Translations under genes and position numbers: made by a program
From: Hamadaea tsunoensis DSM 44101
GTDB taxonomy: Bacteria > Actinomycetota > Actinomycetes > Mycobacteriales > Micromonosporaceae
Direction: 5' to 3'
Assembly: GCF_000428945.1 (NCBI RefSeq)
Contig: NZ_AUAX01000018.1
Location: 1-64,000, forward strand
DNA length: 64,000 bases
Part shown: one piece after another, positions 9,085 to 17,968 of the stretch
Layout: every line of letters begins with the position of its first letter
Numbering within the stretch: position 1 is the stretch's first letter
The notes under the pieces: model-generated
What the model was told of the DNA's origin: nothing
The model's input: the letters and a program-made list of their open reading frames with translations, nothing else
Databases searched by the model: none

Positions 9085-9522
9085 ATGGGGAACGAAGAGA
9101 GATCCGCGACGCTCGACCGCCTCCTGGCGACCGCGTACAAGGACGGCGGAAAGCGGTCCACGCGGCAACTGCGGGAACAGGCGGAACGGCTGAAGGCCCC
9201 GTCCGGCCTGCTGGCCCGCCTCGACCTCGTCCCGGAGGGCGAGTACACCCGTGAAGGCCTGCTGAAGGCGCTGCCGGACGACGACGCCAACCTCTGGCGC
9301 GACCCGGAGTCGCTGCCGTTGTCGGAGCTGGACCGGGCGCTCGCCACGTACTCCTCGGACGGCCAGGCCGACGATGTGACGGGTGAGGACGCCGGGGCCG
9401 AGGAGGAGTTCGGCGACGAACCGTGGGCCCTGCAGGATCATGAGCGTGGCGATCCCGATCCCGATTCGGTCGAGGGCCGCCGCCTGCGCCCGTCTCCGGA
9501 GGGCCGGACCGGGCCGGGCTGA
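9085..9522 (+). CDS. Hypothetical acidic protein
   Basis: A 145-residue protein I cannot assign. The N-terminal half (residues 1-90) is predicted mostly helical, with charged segments such as RSTRQLREQAERLK. The C-terminal half is rich in Asp, Glu, Gly and Pro and looks disordered. An AGGAGG sequence ends one base before the chosen ATG, unusually close, so the true start may differ. It is 48 bases downstream of the duplicated protein and on the same strand, so the two may be co-transcribed. Confidence 0.55.
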   Translation: MGNEERSATLDRLLATAYKDGGKRSTRQLREQAERLKAPSGLLARLDLVPEGEYTREGLLKALPDDDANLWRDPESLPLSELDRALATYSSDGQADDVTGEDAGAEEEFGDEPWALQDHERGDPDPDSVEGRRLRPSPEGRTGPG

Positions 9523-9656
9523 CCTGGGCCGCGTACTCCATTCGGGGAACGGGCGAAACGGCAGGGTCCCGCATTCGCCCCTCGTTACGTTGTCTTGGTT
9601 GCCGGACCGCTCATCTTGTCGGGTCCGTGCGTCCCGGATGAAATGGCGGGCAATCC

Positions 9657-10538
9657 ATGCGCACGACATGGGTACGCGTTTCGACAATCACATCGACCGG
9701 GCTGGGCGCGCTGCTGCTCGGCATGCCGGCCTGGGCGAACACGGCGGCGGCGCTGCGCGCGGGGCAGGCCCCGACGACGGCGGCCACGTTCGCTACGCAC
9801 GACTGCGAGCGGGACCGCGGCGGCGGCCCGTACGCGGCGCAGGACGTGTGGTCGTTCGTCCTGCCCGACCGCAGCCGGCGGTTCGTCAGCTTGACGGCCT
9901 CGCTCGACACGAACCGCGACGGCTCCCCGGACACCACGCCCGCCGCGACGGTGACGGGTGGCGGCGAGGAGGACAGCGGGACGAGCAAGGCGTGGTTCGT
10001 GGCGCCCGCAGGCGCCGTACTGCTGGGCGCGAGCGCGGTCGTCAGCGGGTCGGCGTCCCCGGGCGTGACCTTCAACATCGCGGCCACGTGCCCAGCCCTG
10101 GCCTCACCGTCGGCATCGCCCTCGCCGGCCCCGCCGTCGAGTACGCCGTCCGCGGCGGCGCCCAGCCTGTCGTCCGCCGCGATCGTGGTGCCGACCGGTG
10201 CCGGACCGAGCAGCGGAGAGTCCGCCGGGGCCGGCGGAGGACAACGCGGCGGATTCCTGGGCGGGAACGCCGACGTGGTCCCGCCGGGCGTCACGATCGG
10301 CGAGGAAGGCTTCCAGGCGCCCGGGGAGACGGCCGACCCGTCCGTCAGCGGCAGTCCATACCGGACAGGCGCATCGCCGGCCGACGGCGGCCCCGGCCTC
10401 ACCCATTACCTGCTCGCGACCGGTGCCTTCGCCGCCGTCGTCGGCTCCTGCCTGCTGCTGGTGGTCCTGCGGCGGCGCAACGTGGAGCTGGCCATGCCGG
10501 GCCGCCACCGGCTCCTCGACGGCGAGACGGACGTGTAG
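9657..10538 (+). CDS. Putative cell-surface protein, signal peptide plus C-terminal membrane anchor
   Basis: A 293-residue protein of unknown function. Residues 1-28 form a signal peptide ending MPAWAN or just after. An extracellular domain follows (about 30-150) containing two Cys (in ATHDCERD and AATCPAL). Next comes a long Ser/Pro/Ala/Gly-rich stalk (about 150-245). A single transmembrane helix (about 252-272, HYLLATGAFAAVVGSCLLLV) is followed by RRRN and a short cytoplasmic tail. This layout is that of a membrane-anchored wall protein. There is no sortase LPXTG motif. Neighbours give no functional clue. Confidence 0.7.
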   Translation: MRTTWVRVSTITSTGLGALLLGMPAWANTAAALRAGQAPTTAATFATHDCERDRGGGPYAAQDVWSFVLPDRSRRFVSLTASLDTNRDGSPDTTPAATVTGGGEEDSGTSKAWFVAPAGAVLLGASAVVSGSASPGVTFNIAATCPALASPSASPSPAPPSSTPSAAAPSLSSAAIVVPTGAGPSSGESAGAGGGQRGGFLGGNADVVPPGVTIGEEGFQAPGETADPSVSGSPYRTGASPADGGPGLTHYLLATGAFAAVVGSCLLLVVLRRRNVELAMPGRHRLLDGETDV

Positions 10539-10674
10539 CTCCGGCGGGAGCGCGGGCGGCCACCCGGTGTCGCGGCGCCCGGATATGGAACTCATATGGA
10601 TCGCCGACCGGCCACCGATAGGGGCCGGCCGGTAGATGTGGTCATGTCGAAATCCAGTCGGGAAAGGACTGACC

Positions 10675-11853
10675 ATGACCACAACTCGCCGGGCGGCGCT
10701 CAGGATGCTGGGCGCCACCTCGGTCGCCGCCGCCACGGGGCTGACCGTCCAGACCGCGGGCTCGTCGCCCGCCGCCGCGCATACCGGTTCACCGTCCGGG
10801 AAAGTGCCGCAGGGCCTGCGGCCCGGCGGTGAGCTGGACCGGTTGATCGCGGACATGGCGGCCAGGGACGTGTTCTCCGGCAGCGTGCTGATCACGTACC
10901 GAGGCCGGACGGTTCTGTCCACTTCGTACGGTCTGGCCGACAAGGCGCGGTCGGTGGCCAACGGCCCCGATACGCTGTTCGGCCTGGCCTCGATCGCCAA
11001 GTTGTTCACCGCCGTCTCGGTGGCGCAGCTCGCCCAGCGCGGCAAGCTGACGTACTTCGACACGATCGGCCGGCACGTGGACGGATTCCCGGCCGAGATC
11101 GCCGACCGGGTGACGATCCACCACCTGCTGACCCACACCTCGGGCCTGGGCGACCCGTTCGGCGACCCCGGATTCTGGGACGCGGCCCGCACGTGGACCA
11201 GCGTGCGGCAGCAGATGGACGGCATCGGCGAGTTCGTCCGGACGGAGACGCCGGCCTTCCCGCCGGGCGCGGGCAGCCAGTACAGCAACTCCGGATACCA
11301 CGTGCTCTCGGAGATCGTCGCGCGCGTGTCCGGGCAGGAATACCACGACTACGTCCGCGAGCACGTCTTCCGTGCCGCCGGGATGGGCAGCGCCGACTTC
11401 TACACCGTGCCGCAGCTGCGCGAGGACCGCCGCATCGCCCACGGCTACTACCGCCCGGAGGGGGCGGCGGACCGGGTCGACAACCTCGGCGAACAGATCT
11501 TCCTGCCCGGCGCGTTCGCCTCCTGCGGCCAGCTGGAACGCTTCGCCCACGCGCTGTCGGACGAGAAGCTGCTCAATTCCGCGTACACGCGGACGATGCT
11601 CAGCCCGAAGCTGCCGATGCAGCCGCCGCCCGGCTCGGGACTGACGGTGTTCGCCTGCTACGGCCCGGACGCCACGCTCGCCGGCGACCGGTGGGCGTAC
11701 GGACACAACGGTGGCAGCAGCATCGGCGGCGTCGGCGAGTTGACGTTCTACCCGGACCACGGGTACGTGACGGTGATCCTGTCCAACTACGAGATGGAAA
11801 GCATCCGGGGGATCCCGGGCCTGGCCCGGAAGCTGATCGTCGGGCAGCCGTAG
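10675..11853 (+). CDS. Tat-exported serine hydrolase, beta-lactamase/DD-peptidase fold
   Basis: A 392-residue class C beta-lactamase-like (Pfam Beta-lactamase) hydrolase, likely acting outside the membrane on a peptide, ester or peptidoglycan substrate. The ATG at 10675 follows GGAAAGGA and starts a twin-arginine signal (TTRRAALRMLGAT, cut near SPAAAH). Catalytic motifs are complete: Ser106-x-x-Lys109 (SIAK), Tyr203-Ser-Asn205 (YSN), and His-Asn-Gly-Gly at 344-347 in place of the KTG triad. Family members include D-alanyl-D-alanine carboxypeptidases and esterases, so the exact substrate is open. An upstream in-frame start would spoil the Tat signal, so I chose the later ATG. Confidence 0.88.
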   Translation: MTTTRRAALRMLGATSVAAATGLTVQTAGSSPAAAHTGSPSGKVPQGLRPGGELDRLIADMAARDVFSGSVLITYRGRTVLSTSYGLADKARSVANGPDTLFGLASIAKLFTAVSVAQLAQRGKLTYFDTIGRHVDGFPAEIADRVTIHHLLTHTSGLGDPFGDPGFWDAARTWTSVRQQMDGIGEFVRTETPAFPPGAGSQYSNSGYHVLSEIVARVSGQEYHDYVREHVFRAAGMGSADFYTVPQLREDRRIAHGYYRPEGAADRVDNLGEQIFLPGAFASCGQLERFAHALSDEKLLNSAYTRTMLSPKLPMQPPPGSGLTVFACYGPDATLAGDRWAYGHNGGSSIGGVGELTFYPDHGYVTVILSNYEMESIRGIPGLARKLIVGQP

Positions 11854-11898
11854 CGGAATGGCCGCAACCCCTGCCCTCCGCCCGACCATCGGCGAGAT

Positions 11899-12420
11899 TC
11901 AGCCGGGCCCGAACAGGTCCGCCTGCTCCGCCGCGCCGGCGTCCAGGTCGCTGTGGGCCGGGGCGGGACGCTGCGGCGGCCGCGCGGAGTAGAGCCGCCG
12001 GCCGTTCTCGCGGCGGCTGTCGATCGCGTACGCGACCATGAGGACCGGGGGATCGGGGCGGACCGGGAACGGCCCACTACCGAACCGGACCCAGATCGCG
12101 ACCCGGCCGGCGTCCGCCTCGGCGGCCAGTTTGTCCAGCGTACGCCGCCGGTCGGTGTGGTCGATCTCGATCACCACAGGCGACCCGTCGGCGCGGGCGC
12201 ACGCGACGTCCAGCCAGGAGTGCCGCTGCTCCATCGGCGGCGGCAGGGTCACGACGCTCCTCGCGTGCCGGTAGACCCGCCAGCCGGCCGCCTCGCCCCA
12301 GGCCGCGACCTCGTCGGTGAGCAGCGCGGTGACCGCGTCGGCGTCGAGGTCGACGAAGGTCAGCCCGGCGAGGCGGCCGGACAGGGACGCGTCCAGATCC
12401 TCGTCGGTCATCGGGGTCAT
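11899..12420 (-). CDS. Hypothetical protein with nuclease-like core
   Basis: A protein of about 173 residues, convergent with the serine hydrolase. I do not recognise the family. The middle reads SWLDVACARADGSPVVIEID, a hydrophobic strand with Asp, a turn, then a strand with Glu-x-Asp. This resembles the core of PD-(D/E)XK nuclease folds but has Asp where the Lys normally sits. The C-terminal third is Pro/Ala-rich. I start at ATG 12420; a TTG at 12453 in the same frame would add eleven residues. Neither start has a clear ribosome site. It may be an inactive or divergent member, or the resemblance may be chance. Confidence 0.65.
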   Translation of the reverse strand: MTPMTDEDLDASLSGRLAGLTFVDLDADAVTALLTDEVAAWGEAAGWRVYRHARSVVTLPPPMEQRHSWLDVACARADGSPVVIEIDHTDRRRTLDKLAAEADAGRVAIWVRFGSGPFPVRPDPPVLMVAYAIDSRRENGRRLYSARPPQRPAPAHSDLDAGAAEQADLFGPG

Positions 12421-12496
12421 TCTACCGGCCCCGGACCCCTGTCCCGACGACAACGGTTCGGCCGCCCGCGTCCATCGTCCGTCTCATATAGACGCG

Positions 12497-12526
12497 CGAC
12501 GTGGTGGGGCTAACCCCACCACGTCG
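12497..12526. repeat. Perfect inverted repeat, 13-bp arms and 4-base loop
   Basis: CGACGTGGTGGGG is followed by CTAA and its exact complement. It lies between the divergent hypothetical gene and the ABC transporter operon, 53 bases before the ATPase start. It could be an operator for the transporter operon or a hairpin in its leader. Confidence 0.65.
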
Positions 12527-12539
12527 GGTCGGATCAACA

Positions 12540-12568
12540 CTATCGATGATGCGCGGCGGGATCGATAG
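12540..12568. promoter_or_regulatory. Inverted repeat CTATCGAT-N13-ATCGATAG ahead of the ABC operon
   Basis: Two perfect 8-bp arms, the second ending 10 bases before the ATPase start codon. Position and symmetry suggest a dimeric-regulator operator that would block transcription or translation of the operon. The response regulator at the end of the operon is one candidate ligand. Confidence 0.5.
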
Positions 12569-12578
12569 CGTCGTCGGC

Positions 12579-13331
12579 ATGACTGATCAGACACCCGCGC
12601 TCGCGGTCGAGGATCTCCGCAAGCGGTACGGCCAGGGTGCCGGCGCCGTCGACGCCCTGGCGGGCCTGGATCTCGCCTTCCCCGTGGGGACGTTCACCGC
12701 CGTCATGGGGCCGTCGGGCTCGGGCAAGTCGACGTTCCTCGCCTGCGTGGCGGGCCTCGACCGGCCGACGTCCGGGCGGGTGCTGCTGGGCGGCGTCGAC
12801 GTGACCCACTGGGACGAACGCCGCCGTACGCAGATGCGCCGCGACCGGATCGGCTTCGTGTTCCAGGATTACAGCCTCGTGCCGTACCTGACCGCCGCGG
12901 AGAACGTGGCGTTGCCGGCGCGGCTGGCCGGGCGTACCGCGGATCCGGCCGCCGTACGCGCGGCCCTGGCCCGGGTCGGCCTGGCGGAGCACGCCGAGCA
13001 TCTTCCCGACGCGATGTCCGGCGGCCAGCAGCAGCGGGTCGCCCTGGCCCGGGCGCTGTACGGGGAGCCGGCGGTCCTGCTGGCCGACGAGCCGACCGGG
13101 GCCCTGGACACCACGAACGCGCGCGAGGTGCTGGGCCTGCTGCGGGCGGCCGTGGACGACCTGCGGCAGACGACGGTCATGGTGACGCACGATCCGATCG
13201 CCGCCGCGACCGCCGACTCCGTGGTCTTCCTCGTCGACGGGCGGATGGCGGGCCGGATGAGCAAGCCGACCCCGGACGCCGTGGCGGCCCAGCTGGCCCA
13301 CCTCGACCAGCTCCCGGCGGTGGCCCGGTGA
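12579..13331 (+). CDS. ABC transporter ATP-binding protein (MacB/LolD type)
   Basis: A 250-residue ATPase that would power the permease encoded next. It has Walker A GPSGSGKST (about residues 44-52), a Q-loop (FVFQDYSLVPYLTAAENV), the signature MSGGQQQRVALARAL, Walker B AVLLADEPTGALDT and a switch His (VTHDP). The pattern is that of the family exporting peptides, antibiotics or lipids. I start at ATG 12579 because the protein then begins directly with the domain (MTDQTPALAVEDLRKRYG). The stop overlaps the permease start by one base (TGATG), implying coupled translation. Confidence 0.93.
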   Translation: MTDQTPALAVEDLRKRYGQGAGAVDALAGLDLAFPVGTFTAVMGPSGSGKSTFLACVAGLDRPTSGRVLLGGVDVTHWDERRRTQMRRDRIGFVFQDYSLVPYLTAAENVALPARLAGRTADPAAVRAALARVGLAEHAEHLPDAMSGGQQQRVALARALYGEPAVLLADEPTGALDTTNAREVLGLLRAAVDDLRQTTVMVTHDPIAAATADSVVFLVDGRMAGRMSKPTPDAVAAQLAHLDQLPAVAR

Positions 13332-14686
13332 TGGCGCTGGCCCTGCGGTCGCTGCGGCACCGCCCGGCGGCCGTGGTCACCACGTTCCTGACCGTCCTGC
13401 TGGGGACGACCTTGACGGCCTCCTTCGGGACCCTCGTGGAGACGGCGCTCGGCGCGGGCCACGACGACAGCGTCATGCTGATCATCATCGGTGCTGTCGT
13501 CGGGGGCTGGGCCACGCTGATCGTGGGATTCGCGGTGGCGTCGAGCGTCGGCATCGTGGCCGAGCAGCGCTCGCACGAGATGGGACTGCTGCGGACGATC
13601 GGCGCCACGCCGGGCCAGGCGCGGGCGCTGATCGTCTTCGAGGCGACCATGGTGGGCCTGCTCGCCGCGTGCGCCGGTGCCCTGCTCGCCGCGGCCGCGG
13701 GCCCGCTGCTCTTCCGCACCCTGCGCGGCGGCGGCCTGATCACCGCCGCCACCTCGTACGGCGGGGGTCCGGCGTCCCTGGCGATCAGTGCGGCCCTCCT
13801 GACCCTCGTGGGCCTGCTCGCGGCGGTCATCGCCTCGACCCGGGCGACCCGCGGGCCGGCCAGGCTGGCGCTGCGTACCGCGCAGGCACCGTCGGCGCGG
13901 CTGCCCTGGTGGCGTGTCATCGTCGGCAGCGTCCTCGTCGCCAATGGCGTCTCGTCCGCCATCGTCACCATCACCGTCTTCGGCAACTCGACCGACCCGT
14001 ACGCGGCGATGCAGACCTCGGGCTCGGCGGCGGTGGTGACCGGGGTCGGCCTGGCCACGCTGGCCCCGCTGCTCCTGCGGATGTCGTCCGCCCCGGTACG
14101 CGGATGGCTCGCCCGTACGCCGAGCGGCTACCTGGCGGCCCTGCACACGATGCGCCGGTCGCAGAGCCTCGGCGGCATGCTCGGCCCGGTGATCGTGCTC
14201 GTCTCCACGGCCGTCGGCACGCTGCTGATGGTCGGCATCGACTCGCGTACGCACCCGGCGGCGGCGGACTCCCAGAACCTCGGCGACACCATCTCGATGA
14301 TCAACGCGATCGTGGTCGGCATGATCAGCGTGTTCGCCGCGATCATGGTAGTGAACTCGGTGACCGCCGCGATCGCGTACCGCCGCTCCGAACTGCACGG
14401 ACTGTGGCGGCTGGGGGCGGGCGGCGGCCAGCTGCGCGCCACCATCGCCCTGGAGGCGACCGTGGTGGCGGCCGTGGGGATCCTGTTCGGACTGCTGGGT
14501 TCGACGGCCACCGCCGTGCCCTACTCGATCGTGCGCCACGAAGGACTCGTCCCCGACGGCCAGATGTGGCTCGTTCCGCTGGTCGCCGCGGTCGCCGCCG
14601 TCCTCACGATCGGCACCGCGTCGGCGACCGTCCGGCGCGTACTCCTGACGGTTGCCGCCGGCGGGCTCCGCCGGACCGAGCGATGA
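13331..14686 (+). CDS. ABC transporter permease, FtsX-like
   Basis: A membrane protein of about 451 residues with roughly eight hydrophobic helices, including one at the N-terminus (VVTTFLTVLLGTTLTASFGT) and pairs near 50-75, 105-130 and the C-terminus. It contains the FtsX-family coupling segment AEQRSHEMGLLRTIGATPGQ twice in degenerate form (again near AIAYRRSELHGLWRLGAGGG). It is the partner of the upstream ATPase and probably expels or extracts an antimicrobial or lipid from the membrane. The operon also encodes a two-component system, an arrangement often used for sensing such compounds. Confidence 0.9.
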   Translation: MALALRSLRHRPAAVVTTFLTVLLGTTLTASFGTLVETALGAGHDDSVMLIIIGAVVGGWATLIVGFAVASSVGIVAEQRSHEMGLLRTIGATPGQARALIVFEATMVGLLAACAGALLAAAAGPLLFRTLRGGGLITAATSYGGGPASLAISAALLTLVGLLAAVIASTRATRGPARLALRTAQAPSARLPWWRVIVGSVLVANGVSSAIVTITVFGNSTDPYAAMQTSGSAAVVTGVGLATLAPLLLRMSSAPVRGWLARTPSGYLAALHTMRRSQSLGGMLGPVIVLVSTAVGTLLMVGIDSRTHPAAADSQNLGDTISMINAIVVGMISVFAAIMVVNSVTAAIAYRRSELHGLWRLGAGGGQLRATIALEATVVAAVGILFGLLGSTATAVPYSIVRHEGLVPDGQMWLVPLVAAVAAVLTIGTASATVRRVLLTVAAGGLRRTER

Positions 14687-14699
14687 GAGACTGAGGACC

Positions 14700-15956
14700 G
14701 TGGTGGCATCACAGCAAGCACCCCGGGTGGGCGACACGGGCGCCTACGCCGCCGCGCCGGACCCGGCCGGAACGTCCCCGCTCGCGACCCGGCTGCGGCT
14801 CACCGCGCTCTCGGCCGGTCACGTCGGGGCCGGTGTCGGAGCCCTGGCCCTGGCGGTGATCATGCTCTCCGCGTTCCCGGCCCTGTTCGGGGTCGCGGGT
14901 TTCCTGATCCTGTGGCTGACCGTGCCGCTCGCCGGACTGCTCGCCGGTTACCACCGCCGGACCGCCGCCCGGGAACTGGGCCTCCCGGTCGGCGCGCACT
15001 ACCTCGACGTCGCCGGCGGGAACCCCATCACCGCCCTGGCCACCTGGGTACGCGATCCGGCCCGCTGGCGCGACTTCGCGTTCTGCTGGTACTCCGGCAC
15101 CGGCGGCCTGATCCTGTCCCTGGTTCCGGTGCTCTTCCTGGTCGGCCCGGCGGTGCACATGATCCTCGGCGTGGTGTTCGGCAGCTGGCTGTGGTTCACC
15201 ATCGCCGCCGTCGCCTATGGACCGTCGCTGGTGGCGTGGTGGTTCGTCGCCGTCCCCCTGACGCGCGCCCGGCTGCGGGCCGACCGCGGCATCCTCGACC
15301 ATTCCCTGGTGTACACATTGGAGCAACGGGTCGAGCAGGTCGAGCAGTCCCGCTCGGCCACGGTCGACCACAACGAGGCCGAACTGCGCCGCATCGAACG
15401 CGACCTGCACGACGGCGCGCAGGCCCGGATCGCCGCGGCCGGGATGAACATGGGCCTCGCCGAGAAGCTGGTCCACTCCGATCCCGACGCCGCCACCGAA
15501 CTCCTGCGCGAGGCCCGCGACACCACCGTCAACGCGCTGGAGGACCTGCGTACGCTCGTGCGCGGCATCCACCCGCCGGTGCTCGCCGACCGCGGACTGG
15601 TCGGCGGGGTCGAAGCCCTCGCGATCCCGATCCCGATCCCGGTGACCGTCGCCCTGCCCCTGCCGCGCCTGCCCGCGCCCATCGAGTCGGCCGTGTACTT
15701 CGCGGTCGCCGAATGCCTCGCGAACGTCGCGAAGCACGCGTACGCCAGCCGGGCCTGGGTGACCGGCAGCCACGACGGTACGACGCTGCGGGTGACCATC
15801 GGCGACGACGGGCTGGGCGGCGCGGACCCGCGAGGCACCGGCCTGTCGGGCATCGCCCGGCGGCTGGCCCCGTTCGACGGCACCGTCACCGTCATCAGCC
15901 CCGCCGACGGCGGCACGGAGATCCGGCTGGAGGTGCCGTGCCGGCTGACGCGCTGA
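14700..15956 (+). CDS. Sensor histidine kinase, DesK/NarX-like (HisKA_3)
   Basis: A kinase of about 418 residues. The N-terminal half has about four membrane helices (near 38-62, 62-80, 128-150 and 155-180) and little extracellular sequence, so it probably senses a signal in or at the membrane. A coiled linker (LEQRVEQVEQSRS) leads to the HisKA_3 domain with phospho-accepting His237 (RIERDLHDGAQARI). A degenerate HATPase domain follows, with AECLANVAKHAYA (N box) and GDDGLGGAD (G box). The GTG at 14700 follows GAGGACC and lies 13 bases after the permease stop; a second GTG at 14703 is also possible. It should phosphorylate the next gene product. Confidence 0.9.
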   Translation: MVASQQAPRVGDTGAYAAAPDPAGTSPLATRLRLTALSAGHVGAGVGALALAVIMLSAFPALFGVAGFLILWLTVPLAGLLAGYHRRTAARELGLPVGAHYLDVAGGNPITALATWVRDPARWRDFAFCWYSGTGGLILSLVPVLFLVGPAVHMILGVVFGSWLWFTIAAVAYGPSLVAWWFVAVPLTRARLRADRGILDHSLVYTLEQRVEQVEQSRSATVDHNEAELRRIERDLHDGAQARIAAAGMNMGLAEKLVHSDPDAATELLREARDTTVNALEDLRTLVRGIHPPVLADRGLVGGVEALAIPIPIPVTVALPLPRLPAPIESAVYFAVAECLANVAKHAYASRAWVTGSHDGTTLRVTIGDDGLGGADPRGTGLSGIARRLAPFDGTVTVISPADGGTEIRLEVPCRLTR

Positions 15957-16585
15957 GAGCGCTCGTCGCCGAGGACCAGGCCCTCCTGCGGGTGGGCCTG
16001 GTCCGGATCCTGGAGATCAGCGGCATCCGCGTCACCGCGGCCGTCCAGACCGCCGCCGAACTCGAGGAGGCGCTGACCGACGAGCAGCTGGACATCGCCA
16101 TCGTCGACGTCCGCCTGCCGCCCACGTTCACCACCGAAGGCCTGGCGGCGGTCGTCCATGCGCGTACCGTGCGCCCCGGCCTGCCCGTCCTCGTGCTGAG
16201 CCAGTTCGTGGAACCGCTCTACGCCCGCGAACTGCTCGCCGCCGGCCGGGGCGCAGTGGGCTACCTGCTCAAGGACCGCGTGGTCGACATCGACGGCTTC
16301 GTCGCCGCCGTCCACCAGGTCGCCGGCGGCGGCACGGTCCTCGACCCCGAGGTCGTCGCCGGCCTCGTCAGCGCCCGGCCGCTGCACCGGCTCACCGAAC
16401 GCGAACGCCAGGTGCTCACCCTCATGGCGGAGGGCCGCTCGAACACCGCCATCGCCGCGCGGCTCTTCGTCACGGAGAAGGCGGTGGACAAGCACATCAA
16501 CAACATCTTCATCAAACTCGACCTGCCGCCGACGGCCGACGACAACCGCCGCGTACTTGCGGTGGTGGCCTGGCTCAATGCTTAA
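15938..16585 (+). CDS. Response regulator, NarL/FixJ family
   Basis: A 215-residue regulator overlapping the kinase gene by 19 bases, with GTG start at 15938 (VPADALRALVAEDQALLRVG). The receiver domain has acidic pair ED near residue 13, phospho-acceptor Asp57 (IAIVDVRLPP) and a conserved Lys in GYLLKDR. The C-terminal LuxR-type helix-turn-helix begins LTERERQVLTLMAEGRSNTA and continues through TEKAVDKHINNIF. It probably controls its own ABC-transporter operon; the inverted repeats at 12497-12568 are candidate targets. Confidence 0.93.
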   Translation: MPADALRALVAEDQALLRVGLVRILEISGIRVTAAVQTAAELEEALTDEQLDIAIVDVRLPPTFTTEGLAAVVHARTVRPGLPVLVLSQFVEPLYARELLAAGRGAVGYLLKDRVVDIDGFVAAVHQVAGGGTVLDPEVVAGLVSARPLHRLTERERQVLTLMAEGRSNTAIAARLFVTEKAVDKHINNIFIKLDLPPTADDNRRVLAVVAWLNA

Positions 16586-16589
16586 AGAT

Positions 16590-16770
16590 GAAGATCACAT
16601 TCATGTCCCGGGTTCGTCGATCTCACTTCCGCTCCTCGCGCGGGAGACCGTTCCGCCCCTATCGCTGCGCTCCGGGGACTCCACTGCCACCTGAGTGGGG
16701 CGACGCATCCTCCACCGTCGCCCGGTCACCGTCTACCCCTTCACCCCGGCCTTTGTCGCGACTGTCCGAC
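16590..16770 (+). repeat. Repeat E1, left copy
   Basis: This starts five bases after the response-regulator stop. Its reverse complement recurs at about 55951-56119, with identical blocks such as CTCGCGCGGGAGACCGTTCC, GGGGCGACGCATCCTCCACC and TTTGTCGCGACTGTCCGA in the same order. A shorter related copy is on the minus strand at about 17772-17877. E1 is therefore in opposite orientation on the two sides of the PKS genes. Confidence 0.8.
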
Positions 16771-16798
16771 TTGTGCACCGGCGGGCTGCCGAACGGGG

Positions 16799-17003
16799 TG
16801 ATCGTTGACGGCTGGGGTGCAAATATGGCCGCCTCGTGCATGATCGTTTACGGTTCCGGAGCGCGCTGACCGCCTCCGGCTACACCTGAGGCGTCATCGA
16901 TCATGCAGATCGGGCCGGATTGACACCTCAGCCGCAAGTGATCAAGAAGTAGGCTGCCCGGGTCCGCCTCGTGGAAGATCGTTCCCGCATCACGGGCGAT
17001 GGC
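16799..17003 (+). repeat. Repeat E2, copy 1 (hairpin-forming)
   Basis: It contains TGCATGATC (16837-16845) with its exact complement at 16899-16907. An overlapping arm GATCGTTTACGG (16842-16853) has a partly complementary partner at 16932-16943. The copy ends with AGATCGTTCCCGCATCACGG. Related copies are at 17276-17475 and 55694-55849. Confidence 0.75.
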
Positions 17004-17059
17004 CGAGGGCTGGACGGCTCGGGTGTGATCGGTCTCGGGTGTGATCGGGCTCGGGTGTG

Positions 17060-17170
17060 ATCGACGGCGGCTCAGATGTCCAAACGCACCCCTCGCCCTT
17101 GATCCAAAGCGCTTCAGATGTACGAAGCCGGCCCGTAGCTACATCCCAACCGCAAATGAGCATCATGCGG
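17060..17170 (+). repeat. Repeat E5, copy 1
   Basis: It begins CGGCGGCTCAGATGTCCAAA and contains a CTACATCCCAACCGCAAATG segment. A related copy (CGGCGGCTGAGATGTCAAAA, later CTACATCTCAGCCGCAATGG) follows at about 17508-17605. E2 and E5 together form an imperfect tandem duplication with a period near 460-475 bases. Confidence 0.6.
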
Positions 17171-17275
17171 CCTGATCGGGCGGTCATCGTGTCGGTGGGG
17201 CCACCATCCGCCCCTGGCCGGTTCTGGCTTTGTCGCGACTGTCCGATGTGGGTGTGGGGCGGCGGTCGGTGGGTG

Positions 17276-17475
17276 GTCGTTTACGGCTGTGGCGCGGAAC
17301 GGCCACCCGATGCATGATCGTTTACGGTTCTGGAGCGCGTTGACCGGGTTCTGCTGCACCTGGGGCGTATTTGATCATGCAGATCGGGCCGGATTTACGC
17401 CTCAGCCGTAAGCGATCAAGAAACCAGCACGCCGCTTCCGTATAACGGAAGATCGTTCCCGCATCACGGACTATG
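17276..17475 (+). repeat. Repeat E2, copy 2 (hairpin-forming)
   Basis: Same layout as copy 1. TGCATGATC at 17311-17319 pairs with 17373-17381, and GATCGTTTACGG at 17316-17327 pairs with CCGTAAGCGATC at 17406-17417 apart from one G-T wobble. It ends with the same AGATCGTTCCCGCATCACGG block as copy 1. Confidence 0.75.
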
Positions 17476-17675
17476 GCTCTCGGCGGGCCGGGGTGGACGT
17501 GATCCACGGCGGCTGAGATGTCAAAACGCACCCCATCAACAAGATCCACAACGGTCGTGATGCAGGAAAACGGCCCCTACCTACATCTCAGCCGCAATGG
17601 ATCGAGGGGATGGGCCCGGAAACTACATCCCAGCCGCGAACGATCACCGACCAGCCGATCCGCCCGGCCGCCATG

Positions 17676-17693
17676 TCGGACAGTCGCGACAAA
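17676..17693 (-). repeat. 18-bp motif TTTGTCGCGACTGTCCGA, minus-strand copy
   Basis: One of five exact copies of this 18-mer in the window: 16752-16769 (+), 17229-17246 (+), 17676-17693 (-), 55648-55665 (+) and 55952-55969 (-). All lie in the two non-coding blocks that flank the PKS genes. It contains the palindrome GTCGCGAC. Confidence 0.85.
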
Positions 17694-17968
17694 GGCCGGG
17701 GCGTGGCCGGGCCGCCCACGGTCCGCCGTGCCCCCTGGCCGGCATCCGTCAAGATCCAGTCCGCCACGGCCGCCCACAAGCCGGACAGTCGGGACAAGGT
17801 CCGGATGGGGGTTGGGGGTAAACGGTGACCGGGCCGCGGTGGCGGACCGTGGGCGGCAAGGATGCGTCGCCCCTATATCGAACATTCGCGACGAAGTCGG
17901 GCTCCAGTCCGCGTGTGTCTCGTCGGTCGGCCGTGGAGTGGTTGGCGATGATCGAGTGCTCGGAATCC

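Noticed and set aside
10619..10624. TAGGGG upstream of the serine hydrolase as a member of the biosynthetic regulon
   Set aside because: A single copy, far from the locus, without pairing. It fits chance occurrence in this composition and serves as a caution for the box hypothesis.
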